From Stutzerimonas stutzeri (lineage in GTDB: Bacteria > Pseudomonadota > Gammaproteobacteria > Pseudomonadales > Pseudomonadaceae), in the NCBI RefSeq assembly GCF_002890915.1, contig NZ_POUT01000007.1, forward strand, positions 210,798 to 274,797: a stretch of DNA of 64,000 bases. Reading direction: 5' to 3'. Below are positions 36,961 to 45,654 of this stretch, one piece after another; the first letter of the stretch is position 1, and the number at the start of each line of letters is the position of its first letter. The position numbers were made by a program, and so were the translations under genes. The notes below the pieces were generated by a model, which was given only the letters and a program-made list of their open reading frames with translations, had not been told where the DNA came from and did no database searches.

Positions 36961-39033
36961 ATGAGCCGAACGCGTGGACTTCTCCTAGGATTGCTGGGCG
37001 GCGTGGCGGTGCTGGCCGTGGCGCTGGTCGTGCTGCTGGCCACCTTCGACTGGAACCTGCTCCGGCCCACCCTCAACGAGCGGGTGTCCGACACCCTCGG
37101 CCGGCCGTTCGCCATCCAGGGCGAGCTGGACCTGCGCTGGCAGCGCGATCGCGAACGGCCGGGCTGGCGCACCTGGCTGCCGCAGCCGACCCTGATCGCC
37201 GAGGACATCACCCTGGGCAATGCCGAATGGGGCCAGGCGCCCTATTTCATCCACCTGGATAGCGTCGCGGCGGAGCTGCGCCCACTGGCGCTGCTGGGCA
37301 AGCGCGTGAGCATCCCGGCCATCACCCTGGGCGGGCCGTCGGCGCATCTCGAGCGGCTCGCCGACGGCCGCGCCAACTGGACCTTCGAGAAGCTGGCCGC
37401 CAGCGACGAGGCGGCGGACGAGAAGCCTTCGGCCTGGGTGCTGGACATCGGCACCATCGGCTTCGACCAGGGCAGCGTCAGCCTCGACGACCCGCTCTCG
37501 CGCGCCCAGTTGCAACTGAACGTCACCCCGCTGGGCGAGCCGGTGCCCTACAGCCAGATTCTCGGCGCGGCCCAGGGCGAAGGGAGCGGGGAGGGCCAGG
37601 CGCAGGGTGCGGCGACCCAGGACTACGCCTTCGCCTGGAACGCCAAGGGCCGTTACGCTGGCCAGCCGCTGGCCGGCGAGGGCCGTGTGGGTGGCCTGCT
37701 GGCCTTGCAGGATGCGACATTGCCCTTCCCGCTGCAGGTCGACCTGCGCGCCGGCAAGACCCGGGTGACGGTGGAGGGTACCCTGACCGACCCGCGCAAC
37801 CTGGGCGCGCTGGACCTGCGCTTGCGCCTGTCCGGCGACAGCCTGGGCAACCTCTACCCGCTGATCGGCGTGACCCTGCCCGACACCGGCGCCTATGCCA
37901 CCGACGGCCGCCTGCGTGCCGACCTGCAGGACCCGGACGGCGCCGCGTTCCACTACCAGGGCTTCAACGGCCGCATCGGTGGCAGCGACATCCATGGCGA
38001 CCTCAGCTACGTCGCCGGTGAGCCGCGCCCGCGGCTGAGCGGCGAGCTGACCTCCAACCAGTTGCGTTTCGCCGACCTGGCGCCGCTGATCGGCGCCGAC
38101 TCCGAGCAATCGCGCCAGGCGCGCGGCGCGTCCCGCAAGCAGCCGGCGGCCAAGGCGCTGCCGGTGGAAGCGTTCCGCACCGACCGCTGGCGCGACATGG
38201 ACGCCGACGTGCGCTTCGTCGGCAAGCGCATCGTCCACGACGAGGCCCTGCCCATCCAGGGCCTCAACGCCCACGTGCTGCTCGACGACGGCGTATTGCG
38301 CCTGCAGCCGCTGAGCTTTGGTGTCGCCGGCGGCCGCCTGGAAACCGACGTGCGCCTGGATGGGCAGCGCACGCCGCTGGCCGGCCGGATGCGGCTGGAA
38401 GCCCGTTCGCTCAAGCTGCGCCAGCTGTTCCCCACGGTCGAGGCCATGCAGAAGAGCCTCGGCGAGCTGAACGGCACAGCCGATATCCAGGGCACCGGCA
38501 ATTCGGTGGCGGCGCTGCTCGGCAGCGCCAATGGCGAGCTGCGCCTGCTGATGAACGATGGCACCGTGAGCCGCGGGCTGATGGAACTGGCCGGCCTCAA
38601 CGTCGGCAACTACCTGGTCGGCCGGCTGTTCGGCGACGAAGAGGTGCAGATCAATTGCGCGGTGGTCGATCTGGGCATGAAGGACGGCCTGGCCGCGCCC
38701 CGGCTGTTCGTGCTGGACACCGAGAATGCGGTGATCAATGTCACCGGCCAGGTCGACTTCAAGAGCGAAAACATCGACCTGGACGTGGTGCCGCGTTCCA
38801 AGGGCATCCGCATCATCTCGCTGCGCTCGCCGCTCTACGTTCGCGGCACCCTGAAGAATCCGCGCCCGGGCGTCCATGCCGGCCCGCTGGCGTTGCGCAG
38901 TGTGGGCCTGATCGTGCTGGGCAGCACCGTCGGTCCGGTGGCCGGCCTGCTCGCACTGGTCGCGCCCAGCGGTGGTCAGGCGGACCAGTGCGGGCCATTG
39001 CTGGAGCAGGTGAGAAAGCTGCCGGCCCGCTGA
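36961..39033 (+). CDS. AsmA-family protein
   Basis: A 690-residue protein with one N-terminal membrane helix (residues 5-28) and a long periplasmic beta-rich domain. AsmA features are visible at both ends (LRPTLNERVSDTLGRPFAIQ near the start and the DGTVSRGLMELAGLNVGNYL region near the end). AsmA-like proteins are thought to bridge lipids between membranes. ATG 36961 starts right at the membrane helix; the frame is open upstream but without family similarity. The RBS is weak. Confidence 0.88.
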   Translation: MSRTRGLLLGLLGGVAVLAVALVVLLATFDWNLLRPTLNERVSDTLGRPFAIQGELDLRWQRDRERPGWRTWLPQPTLIAEDITLGNAEWGQAPYFIHLDSVAAELRPLALLGKRVSIPAITLGGPSAHLERLADGRANWTFEKLAASDEAADEKPSAWVLDIGTIGFDQGSVSLDDPLSRAQLQLNVTPLGEPVPYSQILGAAQGEGSGEGQAQGAATQDYAFAWNAKGRYAGQPLAGEGRVGGLLALQDATLPFPLQVDLRAGKTRVTVEGTLTDPRNLGALDLRLRLSGDSLGNLYPLIGVTLPDTGAYATDGRLRADLQDPDGAAFHYQGFNGRIGGSDIHGDLSYVAGEPRPRLSGELTSNQLRFADLAPLIGADSEQSRQARGASRKQPAAKALPVEAFRTDRWRDMDADVRFVGKRIVHDEALPIQGLNAHVLLDDGVLRLQPLSFGVAGGRLETDVRLDGQRTPLAGRMRLEARSLKLRQLFPTVEAMQKSLGELNGTADIQGTGNSVAALLGSANGELRLLMNDGTVSRGLMELAGLNVGNYLVGRLFGDEEVQINCAVVDLGMKDGLAAPRLFVLDTENAVINVTGQVDFKSENIDLDVVPRSKGIRIISLRSPLYVRGTLKNPRPGVHAGPLALRSVGLIVLGSTVGPVAGLLALVAPSGGQADQCGPLLEQVRKLPAR

Positions 39034-39040
39034 GCGCCCG

Positions 39041-40648
39041 CTACGCCCGCCCTTCGCCCGGATGGTTGAACGCCAGGAAGTGTCGCACCACGGGCCGGTC
39101 CTCGCCCTGGTGAAAGCGCAGCACATCGGCCTGGATGTCGGCGTCCGCCTTGGATACCCGGTTGTGCTGGCGCAGATGCTCGGCCCAGGACTCGACCTGG
39201 AACCATTCGAGCATCAGCGTCGGGTCGGCCGTATCCTCGCTGATGCCCCAGGCGTAGGCACCATCGCGGCGGCGTTCGGCCGACAGCCGGGCCAGCGCCT
39301 TGAGAAACTCGGCGCGATCTTGCGGAGCCACACGGTACTCGATCTGGATCAGCACCGGGCCCCGGTCATGCTCGACCGGCGCCGCGGTCAGCGGCTCGGG
39401 CCAGTGCCGGGAGGGCATCAGGTCGGCCTCGCCCCTGGGCAGCTTGAGACGATGGGCGACCAGCCCCGCCACGACCAGCCCGCCGGCGCCGGCCAGCAGC
39501 GTGAAGGGGACGCCGATCAGCTCGGCCACCGCGCCCCAGCTCAGGCTGCCGGCGGTCATGGCGCCGTTGAACACAGTGAGGTACACCGCCAGCGAACGCC
39601 CGCGCACCCAGTTCGGCAGGATGGACTGTGCCACGCCGTTGAGCGTGGTCAGCGCGCTGATCCAGGCCGCGCCCAGCAACAGCAGGGCCGCCACCGCCGC
39701 CCACTTTGGCGGCGCGAAGGCGAGAAAGGCCATGACCGCCGCCGTCACCAGCGCCGCCAGCAGCAGCAGGCCGTCGGCACTCAGCCGTTCGCGTAGCTTC
39801 GGCATGACGATGGCGCCGACGATCGCGCCCAGGCCGACGGCACCGAGCAGGATGCCGTAGAAGCCGGCGCCACCGCCGAGCAGGCCGCGCGCCACCAGCG
39901 GCAGCAGCGCCCAGACCGAACTGGCCAGGGCGAAGAAGACGAAGGCGCGCACCAGCACGACATGCAGCTCGCGGCTGGCGCGGGCATAACGCAGCCCGGC
40001 ACGGAAGGCGCCGGGGAAACGCTCGGCCAGCACATCCTGTTCCGCTTTCGGGCGCCGCCACCACAGCAGTGCGGCGATGACGAAGACGTAGCTGATGACG
40101 TCGACGCCATAGGTGAACGCCGCCCCCAGGCTGGCCAGGATCAGGCCGCCCATCGCCGGGCCGATGGCGCGGGCGATGTTGATGCCCAGCGAATTGAGTG
40201 CCACTGCGCTCTTGAGGTCCTTCTTCTCCACCAGCTCCGGGACGATGGCCTGCCAGGTCGGCCCCATCAACGCCGCGCCGATGCCGCCGAGGAAGGTCAG
40301 GGTCACCAGCGAGGCGATCGACTGCAGCCCGGCGAACGACAGCAGCATCAGGCAGACGCTGACGCTGGCCAGCAGGAGCTGGATGGCGATCAGCAGTCGG
40401 CGCCGGTCGAGGATATCGGACAGCACGCCGGCGGGAATCGCCAGCAGGAAGATCGGCAACGTCGCGGCGGCCTGTACCAGCGCGACGGCCGCCGGCGATG
40501 GCGACAGGTCGGTCATGATCCAGGCGCTGGCGACGTCGCGGATGAAGCTGCCGGTGTTGCCGATGATCGTCGCCACCCACAGGACGCTGAACAGCGTCTG
40601 CCGCAGCGGAGCGAAACCGCCGGCAGACGTGGACGCTGGTGCTGTCAT
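39041..40648 (-). CDS. MFS transporter (EntS-like) with C-terminal monooxygenase-like domain
   Basis: A 535-residue protein. Residues 1-405 form a 12-helix MFS transporter of the MFS_3/EntS type. From about residue 420 a soluble domain (LIQIEYRVAPQDRAEFLKAL, MLEWFQVESWAEHLRQHNRVS) resembles the antibiotic-biosynthesis-monooxygenase (ABM) ferredoxin-like fold. Proteins with this combination exist but are of unknown substrate. It converges with the AsmA gene with only seven bases between stops. Confidence 0.85.
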   Translation of the reverse strand: MTAPASTSAGGFAPLRQTLFSVLWVATIIGNTGSFIRDVASAWIMTDLSPSPAAVALVQAAATLPIFLLAIPAGVLSDILDRRRLLIAIQLLLASVSVCLMLLSFAGLQSIASLVTLTFLGGIGAALMGPTWQAIVPELVEKKDLKSAVALNSLGINIARAIGPAMGGLILASLGAAFTYGVDVISYVFVIAALLWWRRPKAEQDVLAERFPGAFRAGLRYARASRELHVVLVRAFVFFALASSVWALLPLVARGLLGGGAGFYGILLGAVGLGAIVGAIVMPKLRERLSADGLLLLAALVTAAVMAFLAFAPPKWAAVAALLLLGAAWISALTTLNGVAQSILPNWVRGRSLAVYLTVFNGAMTAGSLSWGAVAELIGVPFTLLAGAGGLVVAGLVAHRLKLPRGEADLMPSRHWPEPLTAAPVEHDRGPVLIQIEYRVAPQDRAEFLKALARLSAERRRDGAYAWGISEDTADPTLMLEWFQVESWAEHLRQHNRVSKADADIQADVLRFHQGEDRPVVRHFLAFNHPGEGRA

Positions 40649-40790
40649 GGATGCTGCACTCCTGATTGGTCATGCATCGAATAGTGGTTGCTCACCTGGA
40701 ACCGCCGTCCGGCAGGAGCCTGCATGCGGCGGTCGCCGTGGCCCTGCCGGCACGCAGGTGCCGCGAAAACCGCACCTTGAGTATTGCCGC

Positions 40791-40910
40791 TCAGCTTGCG
40801 GCGTCCACCAGCACCAGCTCGGCATCCTCGCTGGCGCTGATACGGATGGGCGCTTCGCCGTTGGCCGGCACCAGGTAGCCATAGCGGTTGGCGCCGGCGA
40901 AGCGGTACTT
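40791..40910 (-). pseudogene. C-terminal remnant of a pirin-family gene
   Basis: On the minus strand these 39 codons plus stop (YRFAGANRYGYLVPANGE, then SASEDAELVLVDAAS) closely match the last 55 residues of the intact pirin at 43706-44410 (YRFADAERYGYLVPASGK ... ALEDAELVLVDAAS), with about 16 residues deleted in the middle. No start or N-terminal two-thirds exist upstream. It looks like what is left of an older pirin gene divergent from the lysR at 41080. Confidence 0.75.
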
Positions 40911-40963
40911 TCGGGTCGAGTTCGTTTCGATGAAGTCACTATAGGCAGCGAAATCAATAATTG

Positions 40964-40990
40964 AGAATGGAACCAATGGAAAGCCATTCT
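40964..40990. promoter_or_regulatory. inverted repeat, possible LysR operator
   Basis: AGAATGG (40964-40970) pairs with CCATTCT (40984-40990). It lies about 90 bases upstream of the lysR start in an AT-rich stretch, where LysR regulators commonly bind to control themselves and a divergent gene. Confidence 0.5.
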
Positions 40991-41079
40991 TTCTATTTTG
41001 TTGTTGTATGTGGCGGGTTTCATACTGATCGTGGAGAATCCCATGGAATCCATGTGATCGGATCATTTCCAGGACTGCC

Positions 41080-41997
41080 ATGAAAAAACTGCCGGATCTC
41101 GAAGCCTGGGCGATCTTCGCCACGGTCTCGGAAACGGGCTCCTTCGCCCGCGCCGCCGCCGAACTCGGCCTGTCGCAGGCCACCGTTTCCAAAGCCATCA
41201 CGCGCCTGGAAGGGCGCATGAAAACCATGCTGTTCCATCGCACCTCGCGCCGCATGTCGCTGACCGAGAGCGGCCACGCCGCGCTGGAGCGCGCCGCCCG
41301 CATCCTCGCCGAGGGCGAGGCGGTCGAGGCCGAGGTGACCGAGCAGTCGACCAGCCTGCGCGGGCCCATCCGGATCGCCGCGCCGATGTCGTTCGGGGTC
41401 TCGCACCTGGGACCGGTGCTGCCGGAATTCATGGCGCGCCATCCCGACGTGGTGCTCGACGCCCATTTCAGCGACGAGCTGGTCGACTTGGTCGCTCAGG
41501 GCTTCGACCTGGCCCTGCGTATCTCGACCCTGGCCGATTCCAGCCTGCTGGCCCGCCGCCTGTGCACCGTGCGCATTCTGCTGGTTGGCGCGCCGGCCTA
41601 TTTCGAGCGCCACGGGCGCCCCAGCCATCCACGCGAGCTGACCGGGCATCGCACACTGCAATACAGCTATTCACGCGGCGGCAGCAGTTGGCGCTTCCGC
41701 CATAAACGGCATGGCGAATTCGCCCAGGCAATTTCCGCATCGCTGCTGGCCAACAACGCCGAGGCTCTGGCGCCGGCCTTGCGGGCGGGGCTGGGCCTGG
41801 CGCTGCAGCCGGAATTCCTGGCCTGGAAGGACCTGCAGTCGGGCGCGCTGGAGACAGCGATGGACGACTGGCAGGTGGAGCCGATCGCCCTGCACATCGT
41901 GACTCCTCCGGGCCGCAGCCGCCCGGCCCGCGTGCAGGCGCTGATCGACTATCTGGCCGAACGCTTCGCCGCCGCGCCGTGGGCACAGAGCGGTTAA
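41080..41997 (+). CDS. LysR family regulator (CrgA-like subgroup)
   Basis: A 305-residue LysR regulator with a winged helix-turn-helix at residues 5-65 (FARAAAELGLSQATVSKAI) and a substrate-binding domain. It belongs by look to the large CrgA-like subgroup that often controls a divergent or adjacent pirin and oxidoreductase genes. It faces a pirin remnant on one side; the intact pirin operon is 1.7 kb downstream, past an inserted module. Confidence 0.9.
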   Translation: MKKLPDLEAWAIFATVSETGSFARAAAELGLSQATVSKAITRLEGRMKTMLFHRTSRRMSLTESGHAALERAARILAEGEAVEAEVTEQSTSLRGPIRIAAPMSFGVSHLGPVLPEFMARHPDVVLDAHFSDELVDLVAQGFDLALRISTLADSSLLARRLCTVRILLVGAPAYFERHGRPSHPRELTGHRTLQYSYSRGGSSWRFRHKRHGEFAQAISASLLANNAEALAPALRAGLGLALQPEFLAWKDLQSGALETAMDDWQVEPIALHIVTPPGRSRPARVQALIDYLAERFAAAPWAQSG

Positions 41998-42097
41998 GGG
42001 CTGGGGCGACCGATTGGTATGGCGGACATCAGGACGTTCATCAAGTGATCGTACCCCTGTATAGGACGAACATTAGCTCGGGCGCTTAGCCTCTTCG

Positions 42098-42667
42098 CTA
42101 ATCCGATTCCTGCGGATTGGCCAGTAAGGCATAGCAGTCTGATCGGCAGGCTGCGAGTAGTTCCTCTGCGAGATGGGGGTCGTCAACCGCACGCGCCAGC
42201 ACCACGCCGCCTATCAGCGCAACGGTGGTCTGTAGTGCTTGCTGGCGATCTATGGCCGGCGCTGTCGCCTCCAAACGCCCCACGAAGTTTCGAAGCGCCG
42301 TGCTGTAAGCCTGTCGTACCTTGGGTTCTTGCCGGGTCACGTCGGTGGCCATGAACGCCAGCGGACATCTCATTGACTCACCTTGCGCATGGGTAAGCCG
42401 AAGATAGCCCTCTATCAAATCGCCCAATCCATAGGCACCCAGCTCGTCAAGTCGCTCACTACCTGCCTTGGCAGAGTACCGAATGGCTTCGGCATAGAGT
42501 TCTGCCTTGGTTTGAAAGTGGTGATAGAACGCGCCACGCGTCAGACCTGCATCGGCCATCAGTTCGTCAATGCCTACTTGTTCGAAACCCCGCAGTGCAA
42601 ATAACCGTGCAGCACTTTCCAAGATGCGGGTACGAGTCCGATCGCGCTGCTGAGTAGGCCAAGACAT
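42098..42667 (-). CDS. TetR family transcriptional repressor
   Basis: A 189-residue TetR regulator. The HTH is at residues 10-58 (ILESAARLFALRGFEQVGIDELMADAGLTRGAFYHHFQTK, here cited in two halves: ILESAARLFALRGFEQVGID and ELMADAGLTRGAFYHHF). AAGGAGAG precedes ATG 42667. It is divergent from the gst gene, with a perfect palindrome between them, so it probably represses both. Base composition is visibly less GC-rich than the flanks. Confidence 0.9.
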   Translation of the reverse strand: MSWPTQQRDRTRTRILESAARLFALRGFEQVGIDELMADAGLTRGAFYHHFQTKAELYAEAIRYSAKAGSERLDELGAYGLGDLIEGYLRLTHAQGESMRCPLAFMATDVTRQEPKVRQAYSTALRNFVGRLEATAPAIDRQQALQTTVALIGGVVLARAVDDPHLAEELLAACRSDCYALLANPQESD

Positions 42668-42684
42668 AAACGCTCTCCTTGTGA

Positions 42685-42702
42685 TTATGTTCTTGAACAT
42701 AA
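42685..42702. promoter_or_regulatory. palindromic operator between tetR and gst
   Basis: TTATGTTC-TT-GAACATAA is a perfect inverted repeat with eight-base arms. It lies 17 bases before the tetR start and 48 before gst, the classic place for a TetR-family operator. Confidence 0.82.
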
Positions 42703-42750
42703 GGTGATGGGCTGCAGAATTCCAGCCTTGGTCCAACAAGAGAGGCGCAT

Positions 42751-43386
42751 ATGGAACTGCATATTTTTGGCCCCGATTTCAGCACCCTTGCCCGCAGTGT
42801 TCGTCTGTATTGCGAGGAAAAAGGCCTGAGCTACACCTATGGCATGAATCTGAAGGGGCAAGCGATTGATTGGCGCAGTGAGGCGCACCGGAATTATCAT
42901 CCGTTTGGGAAGGTGCCGGTGCTATTTCATGCAGACGCGCATGTGTTCGAGACTAATGCGATCTGCCGTTATCTGGACACGGCGTTTCCAGAGAATTCTC
43001 TTCAACCATTCGAAATGTCCACACGGATATTGGTCGACCAATGGTCGAGTGCCTTGGTCACCTCTGTCGACAAAGATCTTGTACGCGATTACTTGCTGCT
43101 TGTTGCTGGACCCAACCGGCCCACAGTAATTGATCCCGCTACATTGGCTAGTGCGGAATTGCAGGTAGAAGCAACGCTCGCCATCCTCGATGTTCAATTA
43201 GATGAACATCCCTACTTATGTGGGAAACATTACAGTTTGGCGGACGCATTGCTGACGCCCATGCTCGACTATCTGGCCATGACCCCGGCTACTGACTGGC
43301 TCGGTCATTGGCCACGGCTCGGAGCTTATCTCTCACGCATGAGGGCCCGCCCATCTGGCTGCTCCGTGTTGGGGCTTCCTGGCTGA
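42751..43386 (+). CDS. glutathione S-transferase
   Basis: A 211-residue GST. The N-terminal thioredoxin-like domain has SVRLYCEEKG and the glutathione-binding cis-Pro and Glu/Thr region (GKVPVLFHADAHVFETNAICRYL, quoted in part as GKVPVLF and FETNAI). The C-terminal helical domain follows (SLADALLTPMLDYLA). It probably detoxifies electrophiles under control of the divergent TetR. The gene is AT-richer than its surroundings, suggesting acquisition together with tetR. Confidence 0.88.
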   Translation: MELHIFGPDFSTLARSVRLYCEEKGLSYTYGMNLKGQAIDWRSEAHRNYHPFGKVPVLFHADAHVFETNAICRYLDTAFPENSLQPFEMSTRILVDQWSSALVTSVDKDLVRDYLLLVAGPNRPTVIDPATLASAELQVEATLAILDVQLDEHPYLCGKHYSLADALLTPMLDYLAMTPATDWLGHWPRLGAYLSRMRARPSGCSVLGLPG

Positions 43387-43389
43387 GCG

Positions 43390-43590
43390 TCAGGTGATAC
43401 TACCTGACGTCCTGATAGAACCGACGTATTTCGCAGTGGCCAGATCGTTTGTGACTAGAAAGAAACCTTCAGTGAACGCTTGCCCGAACAACAGGCGATC
43501 GAATGGATCGTTGTGAATGGAGTCATCGCCAGCTTCCGATAGCCAGCCTCTAGCAGGACTCTTCTGAGCACCGCGGAATGATGACGGAAG
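43390..43590 (-). pseudogene. decayed PIN-domain (VapC-like) toxin remnant
   Basis: In one frame VLRRVLLEAGYRKLAMT, and in another HNDPFDRLLFGQAFTEGFFLVTNDLATAKYVG (cited as HNDPFDRLLFGQAF and GFFLVTNDLATAKY), together give the C-terminal part of a PIN-domain ribonuclease toxin, with a deletion and frame change where the strand-connecting residues should be. No N-terminal acidic motif is found. A related remnant is at 59695-60008. It ends three bases after gst and marks the edge of the inserted module. Confidence 0.7.
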
Positions 43591-43705
43591 CATGAAAACA
43601 GCATCTCAATAATGGAAAGAATGTAATTCGATTCATCGTATTCCGGAGGGGAGGAGAACGGCATAAGCTGAGGCCATCGTAATCAGACGCCAACAGGAGG
43701 ACGTC

Positions 43706-44410
43706 ATGATCGAACGTCGCCCCTTCGACAGCCTCGGTGGAGCCAACCATGGTTGGCTCGATGCCAAGCACCACTTTTCCTTCGCCGAATACCGTGATGA
43801 GGCGCGCGTGCACTGGGGTGCGCTGCGGGTCTGGAATGACGACACCATCCAGCCCGGCAGTGGCTTCCCGCCGCACCCGCATGCGGACATGGAAATCATC
43901 ACCTACGTCCGTGAAGGCGCCATCACCCACCAGGACAACCTCGGCAACAAAGGCCGCACCCTCGCCGGCGACGTGCAGGTAATGAGTGCCGGCACCGGCA
44001 TTCGCCATTCCGAATACAACCTCGAACCCGGCATCACGCGGATCTTCCAGATCTGGATCTTTCCCGACCGCAGCGGCGAGCCGCCGGCCTGGGGCACCAA
44101 GCCCTTTCCCAAGGGCGAGCGCTCCGGCCAGTTCGTCGCCTTGGCCAGCGGCCTCGAAGGTGACGAGGACGCGCTGCCGATCCGTACCGATGCACGGCTG
44201 CTCGGGGCCACGCTGAAAGCGGGGGCGACGGCCGAATACCGTTTTGCCGATGCTGAACGCTACGGCTATCTGGTCCCGGCCAGCGGCAAGGTCGAGGTCA
44301 ACGGCGTGCACCTCGATGCCCGCGATGGCGCGGCCATCAGTGGTGAGGAGGTGATCCGCGTCACCGCCCTCGAAGATGCCGAACTCGTGCTGGTGGACGC
44401 TGCCAGCTGA
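43706..44410 (+). CDS. pirin family protein (YhhW/quercetinase-like)
   Basis: A 234-residue bicupin. The metal-binding motif of the N-terminal cupin is visible (FPPHPHADMEIITYV, and GTGIRHSEYN). Bacterial pirins of this type can oxidise quercetin or act as redox-linked regulators; the natural substrate is not known. AGGAGGACGTC precedes the ATG. First of a run of same-strand genes (isochorismatase-like, XapX, amidohydrolase). Confidence 0.9.
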   Translation: MIERRPFDSLGGANHGWLDAKHHFSFAEYRDEARVHWGALRVWNDDTIQPGSGFPPHPHADMEIITYVREGAITHQDNLGNKGRTLAGDVQVMSAGTGIRHSEYNLEPGITRIFQIWIFPDRSGEPPAWGTKPFPKGERSGQFVALASGLEGDEDALPIRTDARLLGATLKAGATAEYRFADAERYGYLVPASGKVEVNGVHLDARDGAAISGEEVIRVTALEDAELVLVDAAS

Positions 44411-44516
44411 GTTTCCGCTTGGCGCAGGGGGAGCTGGCGGCGCCCCTTGCGTCACGCATTACCCGCCGCCTCTTGCGTTCCATGACTCAATCCGCTCCCA
44501 TCAAAGGAGAAGCATC

Positions 44517-45209
44517 ATGTCCAATAAATACCTCGAAGTGCTGACCCCGCAGAACAGCCAGCTCATCTTCATCGACCAGCAGCCGCAGATGGCCTTCGGC
44601 GTGCAGTCGATCGACCGCCAGGTGCTGAAGAACAACGTCGTCGGCCTGGCCAAGGCGGCGAAGGTGTTCGACATCCCCACCACCATCACCACGGTCGAGA
44701 CCGAAAGCTTCTCCGGCCATACCTATCCCGAGCTGCTGGCCGTGTTCCCCGGCCACAAACTCCTCGAGCGTAGCTCGATGAACTCCTGGGACGACCAGAA
44801 CGTGCGCGATGCGCTGGCCGTCGGTGCCGCCCAGGGCCGCAAGAAGATCATCGTCTCCGGCCTGTGGACCGAAGTCTGCAACCTCGGCTTCGCCCTGTCG
44901 TGCCTGCACGACACCGACTACGAGATCTACATGGTCGCCGACGCCTCCGGCGGCACCTCGGCCGACGCGCACAAATACGCCATGGACCGCATGGTCCAGG
45001 CGGGCGTGGTGCCGGTGACCTGGCAGCAGGTGCTGCTGGAATGGCAACGCGACTGGGCGCGCCGCGACACCTACGATGCGGTGATGGACATCGTGCGCGA
45101 GCATTCCGGCGCCTACGGCATGGGCGTCGACTATGCCTACACCATGGTGCACAAGGCGCCCGAGCGCGTGCAGCACGGCGAGACCGTCGGCCCGAACCCG
45201 GCCCAGTAA
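44517..45209 (+). CDS. isochorismatase-family hydrolase (YcaC-like)
   Basis: A 230-residue cysteine hydrolase. The catalytic triad residues are visible: Asp in FIDQQPQM, Lys in KLLERSS or the nearby region, and Cys in GLWTEVCNLGFAL. It resembles YcaC-type hydrolases of unknown substrate. AAAGGAG precedes ATG 44517. It follows pirin by 106 bases. Confidence 0.88.
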   Translation: MSNKYLEVLTPQNSQLIFIDQQPQMAFGVQSIDRQVLKNNVVGLAKAAKVFDIPTTITTVETESFSGHTYPELLAVFPGHKLLERSSMNSWDDQNVRDALAVGAAQGRKKIIVSGLWTEVCNLGFALSCLHDTDYEIYMVADASGGTSADAHKYAMDRMVQAGVVPVTWQQVLLEWQRDWARRDTYDAVMDIVREHSGAYGMGVDYAYTMVHKAPERVQHGETVGPNPAQ

Positions 45210-45286
45210 GGCAGGCACAGGCACCGGGCACTGCCGCGAGCGCGGCAGCCGCCCGGCGTACCCCGCGCTCTGATCCGAGGTGAGCC

Positions 45287-45559
45287 ATGAAACTCTATGT
45301 TCTGTCCCTGGGAGCCGGTCTGCTCGTCGGCATCATCTACAGTCTATTGAGTGTCCGTTCTCCCGCGCCCCCGCTGGTGGCCCTGGTCGGCCTGCTTGGC
45401 ATCCTGCTCGGTGAGCAGGTCATCCCGGTCGGCAAGCAGTTGTTGAATGGCAGCGCCTTCAGTGCCGCCTGCGACAAGGCCCGGGCAGCCGACCACGTAC
45501 TCGGTCAGTTGCCCGGCCGGAGCGCCGCAGGTAAGGCATCCGATGAGGACCGCGCATGA
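45287..45559 (+). CDS. XapX domain protein
   Basis: A 90-residue protein with two hydrophobic segments (about 4-22 and 28-48) and the XapX motif SLLSVRSPAPPLVALVGLLG (near residues 19-38). XapX proteins are small membrane proteins of unknown role that often accompany isochorismatase-like and pirin genes. The C-terminal tail of 35 residues is polar. Confidence 0.8.
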   Translation: MKLYVLSLGAGLLVGIIYSLLSVRSPAPPLVALVGLLGILLGEQVIPVGKQLLNGSAFSAACDKARAADHVLGQLPGRSAAGKASDEDRA

Positions 45560-45583
45560 GCAAACCCCGCCCACCCCTCGAGA

Positions 45584-45610
45584 CTGCGGCGCAGTGGCGG
45601 GCTCGAGGGG
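45584..45610. terminator. hairpin between XapX gene and amidohydrolase
   Basis: CCCCTCGAG (45584-45592) pairs perfectly with CTCGAGGGG (45602-45610), followed by more G rather than T. It may stall or stabilise transcripts between the two genes. Confidence 0.5.
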
Positions 45611-45654
45611 GGGACGGGTGAAGGCAGTCGATTAATCAACTGGAGCCAAAACCC

